A stretch of DNA of 10,571 nt from Pedobacter sp. (GTDB lineage Bacteria > Bacteroidota > Bacteroidia > Sphingobacteriales > Sphingobacteriaceae), in the NCBI GenBank assembly GCA_004295885.1, contig SEDG01000077.1, positions 1-10,571 of the forward strand, in the 5' to 3' direction. The position numbers were made by a program, and so were the translations under genes. The notes beneath the pieces were generated by a model that saw nothing but the letters and a program-made list of their open reading frames with translations, was not told the origin of the DNA and did not search any database. This document shows positions 6,312 through 10,571 of this stretch, piece by piece. The first letter of the stretch is position 1. Every line of letters starts with the position of its first letter.

Positions 6312-6390
6312 TAAATATTTGGTTAATAATTAACGTTTAAGTTTAGGTTAGTTGATAAAGCAAAAAGCCACGATGGATGTCGTGGCTTTT
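6312..6390 (+). ncRNA. Candidate small RNA of about 80 nt
   Basis: Between the expected start site after TACCTTTG (6298-6305) and the terminator hairpin at 6363-6390 lies room for a discrete transcript of about 80 nt. The 5' part is AT-rich and single-stranded-looking, with TTAA words at 6311, 6323, 6330 and 6337. No known RNA family is recognised. An orphan promoter left after loss of its gene is the main alternative. The call rests only on promoter and terminator placement. Confidence 0.3.
6362..6390. terminator. Bidirectional terminator
   Basis: A perfect 11-bp stem, AAAAGCCACGA (6363-6373) with TCGTGGCTTTT (6380-6390), has a 6-base loop. Read leftward it has a T tract at 6366-6362 and sits about 45 bases after the stop codon of the minus-strand acyltransferase, so it is that gene's terminator. 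Read rightward it also ends in TTTTATTATTA, so it can end a transcript from the promoter at 6298. Confidence 0.85.
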
Positions 6391-6433
6391 ATTATTATAG
6401 TAAGATTCACAAATGAACTGTTGAACCAATAAA

Positions 6434-8185
6434 CTAGAAGTTCTTTCCAATCTTCTCTAACATATCAGTTGGAATTTTATGTGCATCAACCACTAAAAAT
6501 CCATCTAAACAATCAGAAAATTTAGGGTCTATGTTAAAGCAAATAATTTTCGCATTTAAATTCATATACTGACGAAGTAAAACAGGGATTTTGATATGTG
6601 AGTTTTCAATGTCTCCAATCAAGCCATCTAAATCTTTCAATGAATCACTGCTTTCTACTAACAAATCTGTATCAATACCTGTTAAGTCTGCCTTAAATTT
6701 GTTTCTTGGCTTAATGTATGATGCCAATTCGTAATCGAAATGGTTTTTAGTAATATAATCCACGATGATGGATTTAGATAATTTGGAGAAATTGTTGCTA
6801 ATACTAACAGGGCCAAACAAGTATCTGTATTGTGGATTTAGCACCAAATATTTCAAAATACCTTTCCACAATAAAAATAGCGGCAATGGCTTTAGCTGAT
6901 ATTCTTTCCTAATCCACGAGCGACCTAATTCAATTCCTTGTCTTAGAATCGGATAAAATGGTTCTTTAATCTTAAATAATTCAGACAGGTAAAAACCTCT
7001 GCGGCCCATTGTATCTAAAATTTCATCACCTTTACCAATCCGATAAGCTCCTACAATATTCTGTAAATCCTTATCCCAAATAAATAGGTGGTTATAATAG
7101 ATGTCGTAATTATCTAAATCTATTTTTTTGTTTGTTCCCTCGCCAACTTCCCTAAAGGTAATTTCTCGTAAACGACCAATTTCTCTTAAAATATTAGGAA
7201 TGCTTGCTGTTGGGACAATATATACCTCATAATTCTTTTCTTCCCAAACCCTAAAGTCTTCCAACTTTTCAACCTCATTAACAATCAGGTTTCTGTCGGT
7301 TTCTTCTACTATCGCTTCTGGTTTTTTCTTTCTTTTAAAAAGATTAATCGGATTAAATAATTTCTTCTCTTCCTCCAAGCTTGTGCCCAAGGCATAAGTT
7401 CTGGCTCTCAAGAAATCCAATAATTTGTTAGTGTCTTTTTTATAAGAGATATCCTCAATTTTAATTGGTTTCCCAATTCTAACTCTAATATTTAAGCCTT
7501 GTTTGTTTAAAAACTCGGAAGGTAGCTTTGCAGTTCTTAAAGTTGGATGAATAAAACTTAAGATATTAAATAACACGCCATTGTTACCGTGAAAATAGAT
7601 TGGAACAACAGGAACTTTTGAACGAGAAATTAATTTTCCTACTACTGGATGCCAAAGTCTATCGGTAACTTCCTGAGTTTCTAAATTGAAAGTAGAAACC
7701 TCACCTGCTGGGAAAATCCCGATAGGCGTTCCACTTTGCAATAAATCAAAAGTAGCCTTTAAACCACTAATGCTCGATGAATGTTGTACGTTTTCAAAAG
7801 GATTAACGGCAACAAAAAACTCACTCAGATTGGGTATTTTCTTAAGGATAAAATTAACCATTACCTTCGCCTCTGGCCTAACCGTACATAAAAGTTTAAC
7901 CAAGGCTAAACCTTCTACGCCGCCATAAGGGTGATTTGCAATGGCAATAAAACCGCCAGTTTTGGGAATGTTCTTTAAATCATCTTCATCAAAATCTATA
8001 GATACGCCAATAGTTTCTAATATTTTATCAACAAATTCTAATCCAGCAAAATGTTCGTTTTTAGAAAATACTTTGTTGATATCGTTCAACTTCATTACTT
8101 CCATCAATAAAGCTGCAAGACCAGGAACGCCTAACTTGTCTATTTTGGTGGCTTTGGCAAACTCTTGTTTAGTAATAATCTTCAT
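6434..8185 (-). CDS. olsF: Two-domain acyltransferase (LPLAT + GNAT), OlsF-like aminolipid synthase
   Basis: This 583-residue protein fuses an N-terminal lysophospholipid-acyltransferase-type domain to a C-terminal GNAT-type acyltransferase. OlsF enzymes of this order, known from Serratia and Flavobacterium, make ornithine lipids: the C-terminal half N-acylates the amino acid with a 3-hydroxy fatty acid and the N-terminal half adds the ester-linked acyl chain. Visible motifs are NHPYGGVEG at 84-92 (the catalytic His-acid motif, here HX5E and not the usual HX4D), FPAGE at 158-162, and VPVVPIYFHG at 192-201. The GNAT half starts near residue 320 (IGRLREITFREVGEG, then a strand with NIVGAYRIGKG). 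There is no signal peptide; it should act at the cytoplasmic membrane face. The amino acid used (ornithine, glycine, lysine or a dipeptide) cannot be read. It is a single-gene unit, with a -7 element at 8218-8225 and its terminator at 6362-6390. The start at 8185 gives a full-length N-terminus. Confidence 0.8.
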   Translation of the reverse strand: MKIITKQEFAKATKIDKLGVPGLAALLMEVMKLNDINKVFSKNEHFAGLEFVDKILETIGVSIDFDEDDLKNIPKTGGFIAIANHPYGGVEGLALVKLLCTVRPEAKVMVNFILKKIPNLSEFFVAVNPFENVQHSSSISGLKATFDLLQSGTPIGIFPAGEVSTFNLETQEVTDRLWHPVVGKLISRSKVPVVPIYFHGNNGVLFNILSFIHPTLRTAKLPSEFLNKQGLNIRVRIGKPIKIEDISYKKDTNKLLDFLRARTYALGTSLEEEKKLFNPINLFKRKKKPEAIVEETDRNLIVNEVEKLEDFRVWEEKNYEVYIVPTASIPNILREIGRLREITFREVGEGTNKKIDLDNYDIYYNHLFIWDKDLQNIVGAYRIGKGDEILDTMGRRGFYLSELFKIKEPFYPILRQGIELGRSWIRKEYQLKPLPLFLLWKGILKYLVLNPQYRYLFGPVSISNNFSKLSKSIIVDYITKNHFDYELASYIKPRNKFKADLTGIDTDLLVESSDSLKDLDGLIGDIENSHIKIPVLLRQYMNLNAKIICFNIDPKFSDCLDGFLVVDAHKIPTDMLEKIGKNF

Positions 8186-8217
8186 CTAAAAGGAGGTATT
8201 AATTTGTAAAGCAATAT

Positions 8218-8225
8218 CAAAAATA
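8218..8225 (-). promoter_or_regulatory. Sigma -7 element of the acyltransferase gene
   Basis: Read on the minus strand, this is TATTTTTG, a perfect TAnnTTTG match. It lies 32 bases before the start codon, giving a leader of about 25 nt. No clear -33 TTTG is seen, and no 11-bp TAA array precedes it. Confidence 0.5.
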
Positions 8226-8246
8226 AGATTTATATTTAGAGTACCT

Positions 8247-9167
8247 ATGCTAAATATTAAAACTTGGTTAAATAACTACTTTGGCTTTACAAAGCGGGAG
8301 TATAACGGCTTGCTAGCTTTAATGTCTATTTTATTGCTGGTAAGTGTGTTGCCCTATTTTTACAGTGCTTATTTTGTAAAGTCCTCATTTATAACAAATG
8401 ATGAGGCAATAGCCTTGAAACAATTAGTATTGGTAAATCAACAACAGCCTACTTATCATTCAAGAGTTCGTAATCAGATAGAAGATAATGAAGCATCACC
8501 TGCAATTCTTTTCAATTTCGATCCTAATAAAATTAATCTTCAGCAATGGCAAAAGCTAGGACTTTCTGCAAAACAAGCACAATCGATAGTTAATTATAGA
8601 AATAAAGGCGGCAAGTTTTACAAACCCGAAGACTTGCAAAAGATGTACACCATCACTCCCGAGAAATACCAAGCGCTGCTGCCTTATATAGAAATAGAGG
8701 ATACCGGTTTTGCAAATAAATTCGAGAAGAAGATTTATCCTGAAAAGACACCATATGTTAAAAAAGAACTGGCGATTATAGAAGTTAATGGCGCAGACAC
8801 TTTACAATTAGATGAAATAAAAGGAGTAGGGGCGGCATTTGCCCGAAGAATTGCAAATTATAGAGATAGGCTTGGAGGTTTCTACAAAAAAGAGCAGCTG
8901 CTAGAAGTTTATGGATTGGATAGCTTAAAGTTTTCGGAAATTAAAGACCAAGTAAGAATTGATATCACTAATATTAAAAAAATAAATATCAATACCGCCG
9001 AATTTGAAGATTTGAAAAATCATCCTTACCTAAAATATAAACAGATAAATGCGATAGTACAATACAGAAAACAACACGGAAAATTTAATAATATTGATGA
9101 TTTAAAGAAAGTAGTTATCTTAACCCCACAAATCATTCAGAACTTAGCACCATATCTCAATTTCTAA
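8247..9167 (+). CDS. Membrane-anchored protein with three helix-hairpin-helix repeats
   Basis: This is a 306-residue protein of a conserved Bacteroidota family related to ComEA-type DNA-binding proteins. A short N-terminal segment (FGFTKREYNG) is followed by one membrane helix at about 20-41; the rest should face the periplasm. Three helix-hairpin-helix units follow at about 92-148, 182-238 and 246-304. Each ends in a recurring YR...GGKF/GGFY-(x)-L pattern. The middle unit has the canonical hairpin KGVGAAFARRI (192-202); the first (LGLSAKQA) and third (HPYLKYKQI) are divergent. HhH units bind DNA backbone without sequence preference, so DNA uptake or handling is possible, but the function of this family is not established. 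It is divergent from the acyltransferase gene. A weak promoter-like TATATTTA at 8231-8238 precedes it, giving a very short leader. It is probably co-transcribed with apt, which starts one base after its stop. Confidence 0.85.
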   Translation: MLNIKTWLNNYFGFTKREYNGLLALMSILLLVSVLPYFYSAYFVKSSFITNDEAIALKQLVLVNQQQPTYHSRVRNQIEDNEASPAILFNFDPNKINLQQWQKLGLSAKQAQSIVNYRNKGGKFYKPEDLQKMYTITPEKYQALLPYIEIEDTGFANKFEKKIYPEKTPYVKKELAIIEVNGADTLQLDEIKGVGAAFARRIANYRDRLGGFYKKEQLLEVYGLDSLKFSEIKDQVRIDITNIKKININTAEFEDLKNHPYLKYKQINAIVQYRKQHGKFNNIDDLKKVVILTPQIIQNLAPYLNF

Positions 9168-9168
9168 A

Positions 9169-9696
9169 ATGCTCGAAACCAGAATTAAACAAACTTTACG
9201 TGATGTCGCCGATTTTCCAAAACCAGGAATTATCTTCAAAGATATTACGCCTGTACTAAAGGATGCTGCGCTGTGTGCAGAAATTACTACAGCATTAGCA
9301 GAGCAATTAAAAGATGTTAAGATAGATGTTGTTGCTGGTATTGAAAGTCGTGGTTTTTTATTTGGTTTAGCCTTGGCACAGGTTCTAAATGTCCCTTTCG
9401 TTCCCATTCGTAAAGCAGGAAAGTTACCCTACAAAACCATACAACAATCTTACGATTTAGAATACGGTAGCGCCACTTTAGAAGTTCACGAAGATGCTTT
9501 TACCCCAGGCCAAAATATTTTAATTCATGATGATTTGCTCGCGACAGGAGGCACGGTTGTGGCAGCTTCAAAATTAGTGAATCAATTGCAAGCAAATGTT
9601 ATTGCATATTCTTTTTTAATCAGCCTAGATTTTTTAAATGGTAAGGATAGGTTAAATCTTTTTAGTCCAAATATATTTTCCTTGGTTAGCTATTAA
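9169..9696 (+). CDS. apt: Adenine phosphoribosyltransferase
   Basis: This cytoplasmic purine-salvage enzyme converts adenine and PRPP to AMP and pyrophosphate. The 175-residue length is normal. Family features are FPKPGIIFKDITPVL at 16-30, the ESRGFLFG adenine-site region at about 59-66, RKAGKLPYKT at about 81-90, and the PRPP-binding loop ILIHDDLLATGGT at 117-129. The C-terminus (LNLFSPNIFSLVSY) resembles the normal family ending, so the gene is complete. ATG 9169 is one base after the TAA of the helix-hairpin-helix gene, which points to one operon and probable translational coupling. No clear terminator follows; the first strong hairpin with a T tract is at 10014-10071. Confidence 0.96.
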   Translation: MLETRIKQTLRDVADFPKPGIIFKDITPVLKDAALCAEITTALAEQLKDVKIDVVAGIESRGFLFGLALAQVLNVPFVPIRKAGKLPYKTIQQSYDLEYGSATLEVHEDAFTPGQNILIHDDLLATGGTVVAASKLVNQLQANVIAYSFLISLDFLNGKDRLNLFSPNIFSLVSY

Positions 9697-9738
9697 GGTT
9701 TTAAGAAAACGATTGTCAGTGGTTTTTGGCTAATGTAG

Positions 9739-9782
9739 CCCTGCTATTCGTTTCGCAAGAAAAATGCTTCACTTCTATCAGG
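9739..9782. repeat. Imperfect inverted repeat with CCTG/CAGG ends
   Basis: The ends CCTG (9740-9743) and CAGG (9779-9782) flank CTAT words on both sides, and in the centre TTTC-GCAA-GAAA (9751-9762) forms a small hairpin with a GNRA-type tetraloop. From memory, CCTGATAG...TAGCAGGG elements recur after genes in Pedobacter and Flavobacterium genomes. It lies 43 bases after apt and has no strong T tract. Confidence 0.4.
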
Positions 9783-9803
9783 TTTATAAAACTAGCTTAG
9801 TGT

Positions 9804-9820
9804 ATAAAACTCAGTTTTAT
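9804..9820. repeat. 17-bp perfect palindrome
   Basis: ATAAAACT (9804-9811) and AGTTTTAT (9813-9820) are perfect complements around a single C. The word TATAAAACT is also present at 9785-9793 as a direct repeat 18 bp upstream. This could be an operator for a dimeric regulator; nothing identifies one. Confidence 0.4.
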
Positions 9821-9842
9821 TGCCGTTCTAACTGTCTAGCAT

Positions 9843-9862
9843 AAAATATTTTAAAATATTTT
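9843..9862. repeat. Tandem pair of a 10-bp AT palindrome
   Basis: AAAATATTTT occurs at 9843-9852 and again at 9853-9862. The repeat is self-complementary and phased at 10 bp, close to one helical turn, so it may bend the DNA. It is followed by the imperfect dyad TTTAAGAATTC (9865 on) with GAATTTCTTTTAAA. Confidence 0.5.
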
Positions 9863-9973
9863 TCTTTAAGAATTCTGCTGAATTTCTTTTAAAATGAAGG
9901 ATTGATTAGGTTATTGAACCAAATACCAAACCATTCTACTTTTAAGGGTTAAAAAATATTTTGATAGTATTAT

Positions 9974-9981
9974 TAAATTTG
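9974..9981 (+). promoter_or_regulatory. Candidate sigma -7 element upstream of acyl-CoA dehydrogenase
   Basis: TAAATTTG matches TAnnTTTG perfectly. The nearest upstream TTTG (9960-9963) is only 10 bases away, too close for a -33 box, so the promoter is incomplete by consensus. A start near 9988 would place the hairpin at 10014-10066 inside the leader. Confidence 0.4.
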
Positions 9982-10013
9982 CTTATCATTGTTCTAAACC
10001 AAATATAAATCTT

Positions 10014-10071
10014 AAGAAAAGTTTAAATGCGAACACAATAAAAGGTGTTGTGTTTAAACTTTTCTTTTTTT
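10014..10071 (+). terminator. Terminator-like leader hairpin just before acyl-CoA dehydrogenase
   Basis: AAGAAAAGTTTAAA (10014-10027) pairs perfectly with TTTAAACTTTTCTT (10053-10066). An inner stem CACAA (10034-10038) with TTGTG (10048-10052) closes a 9-base loop, leaving a 6-base bulge on the left. Seven T residues follow at 10065-10071. It ends only 12 bases before ATG 10084, so it is either the late terminator of the apt transcript or an attenuator in the dehydrogenase leader. Confidence 0.75.
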
Positions 10072-10083
10072 AAACCCTACCAT

Positions 10084-10571
10084 ATGAACACAGGCTTTAG
10101 CTTTGAAGTAGCCGAAAATCAAGAAATCATTAAACAAATGGTCAGCGATTTCGCTGAAAAACACATCCGTCCTAAAGTAATGGAATGGGATGAGGTGCAA
10201 CACTTTCCTACAGAAATATTTAAGCAACTAGGCGACCTTGGATTGATGGGCGTTTTAGTGCCAGAAATTTATGGCGGCTCAGGCTTTGGCTATCAAGAAT
10301 ATGTAGATGTTATTGTAGAAGTTTCTAAAGTTTGTGGCTCAATTGGCCTTTCTTTAGCTGCTCATAATTCACTTTGTACTGGTCATATACTTGCCTTTGG
10401 TAACGAAGAACAAAAAATGAAATGGTTGCCGAAATTGGCTACAGCAGAATGGATTGGTGCTTGGGGCTTAACTGAAGCCAACACAGGTTCTGATGCCTTG
10501 CGCATGCGTACTACTGCAGTTTTAGATGGTGACGAATATGTTATTAATGGTGCTAAAAACTGGATTACCCA
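10084..10571 (+). CDS. Acyl-CoA dehydrogenase, N-terminal part (gene cut by window end)
   Basis: This FAD-dependent enzyme catalyses alpha,beta-dehydrogenation of acyl-CoA in fatty-acid or branched-chain amino-acid breakdown. The 162 visible codons cover the N-terminal helical domain (FAEKHIRPKVMEWDE, then LGDLGLMGVLVPEIYGG) and the start of the middle beta domain, with the family signature AWGLTEANTGSDA at 126-138 and NGAKNWIT at the cut. A full-length member has about 380 residues, so more than half lies outside the window, including the catalytic base; substrate class cannot be assigned. ATG 10084 is chosen because the alignment starts at once with FEVAENQEIIKQMV, typical of the family. 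The terminator-like hairpin at 10014-10071 immediately precedes the start. Confidence 0.95.
   Translation, partial: MNTGFSFEVAENQEIIKQMVSDFAEKHIRPKVMEWDEVQHFPTEIFKQLGDLGLMGVLVPEIYGGSGFGYQEYVDVIVEVSKVCGSIGLSLAAHNSLCTGHILAFGNEEQKMKWLPKLATAEWIGAWGLTEANTGSDALRMRTTAVLDGDEYVINGAKNWIT

Larger units (their letters stand above)
9697..10083. other. Gene-free, dyad-rich AT-rich stretch
   Basis: These 387 bases hold no supported gene. The longest plausible ATG frame is 26 codons (9764-9844) and has no family features. The stretch contains an imperfect inverted repeat (9739-9782), a perfect odd palindrome (9804-9820), two tandem copies of a 10-bp palindrome (9843-9862), a promoter-like site (9974-9981) and a terminator-like hairpin (10014-10071). 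Confidence 0.7.

Noticed and set aside
6308..6340. Ten-codon ATG frame after the orphan promoter
   Set aside because: The ATG lies only two bases after the -7 element, upstream of the expected transcription start, and the peptide has no features.
6330..6352. Telomere-like run of TTAACG/TTTAAG/TTTAGG words
   Set aside because: The copies differ in length and sequence and there are only three or four; most likely AT-rich drift within the candidate RNA.
8188..8197. AAAAGGAGGT, a perfect Shine-Dalgarno-like word on the plus strand
   Set aside because: It lies upstream of no usable plus-strand start (the nearby TTG is followed at once by TAA), and the minus-strand gene reads it as its complement. 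Bacteroidota rarely rely on such sites.
8186..8246. An 11-bp TAA array controlling the OlsF-like gene
   Set aside because: The only TAA near the expected place is 13 bp from the -7 element and no second in-phase unit exists, so direct control by the same regulator is not supported.
9764..9844. A 26-codon frame after apt (with a repeated VYKT)
   Set aside because: It is made of the local direct repeat and palindrome, has no clear leader and resembles no family I know.

Overview
The window reads as chromosomal DNA of a Bacteroidota bacterium, most likely a Pedobacter-like member of the Sphingobacteriaceae. Evidence is AT-rich intergenic DNA, sigma -7 elements of the TAnnTTTG type, a TonB-dependent receptor with a carboxypeptidase-regulatory N-terminal domain, a surface-type lipoprotein export signal, and the family mix. 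The genus is inferred from overall resemblance, not from a search.

Layout: (1) 1-1134, 3' part of rny (RNase Y). (2) 1337-1837, a DUF962/Mpo1-like membrane protein, with three unrelated imperfect palindromes around it. (3) 2064-6201, a TonB-dependent receptor lacking any visible signal peptide, followed by an acidic beta-helix lipoprotein. (4) 6202-6433, a short gene-free stretch with two strong hairpins and a promoter. (5) 6434-8185 (minus), a two-domain LPLAT-GNAT acyltransferase resembling OlsF, which makes ornithine-type aminolipids. (6) 8247-9696, divergent pair: a membrane-anchored helix-hairpin-helix protein and apt, one base apart. (7) 9697-10083, dyad-rich gene-free DNA with a promoter-like site and a terminator-like leader hairpin. 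(8) 10084 to the end, the 5' part of an acyl-CoA dehydrogenase.

The most interesting signal is not a gene. Three intergenic sites carry direct repeats with an exact 11-bp period and a TAA core: TAA at 2002, 2013, 2024, 2035, 2046, 2057 and 2068 before the receptor; at 4769, 4780, 4791, 4802 and 4813 before the lipoprotein; and at 6262, 6273 and 6284 before a promoter that faces no gene. In the last two cases a perfect TAnnTTTG element follows in the same helical phase (25 and 14 bp after the last TAA, differing by 11). This looks like an operator for an OmpR/PhoB-class regulator and resembles tandem 11-bp Pho boxes of other phyla. The working model is a small regulon: receptor, surface lipoprotein, and perhaps a small RNA of about 80 nt ending at the hairpin at 6363-6390. 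Phosphate as the signal is only a hypothesis, weakly supported by the neighbouring aminolipid synthase.

The receptor's array runs straight into the receptor reading frame, with no -7 element, ATG or signal peptide. This suggests that a deletion (or assembly error) has joined the operator to the middle of the first domain.
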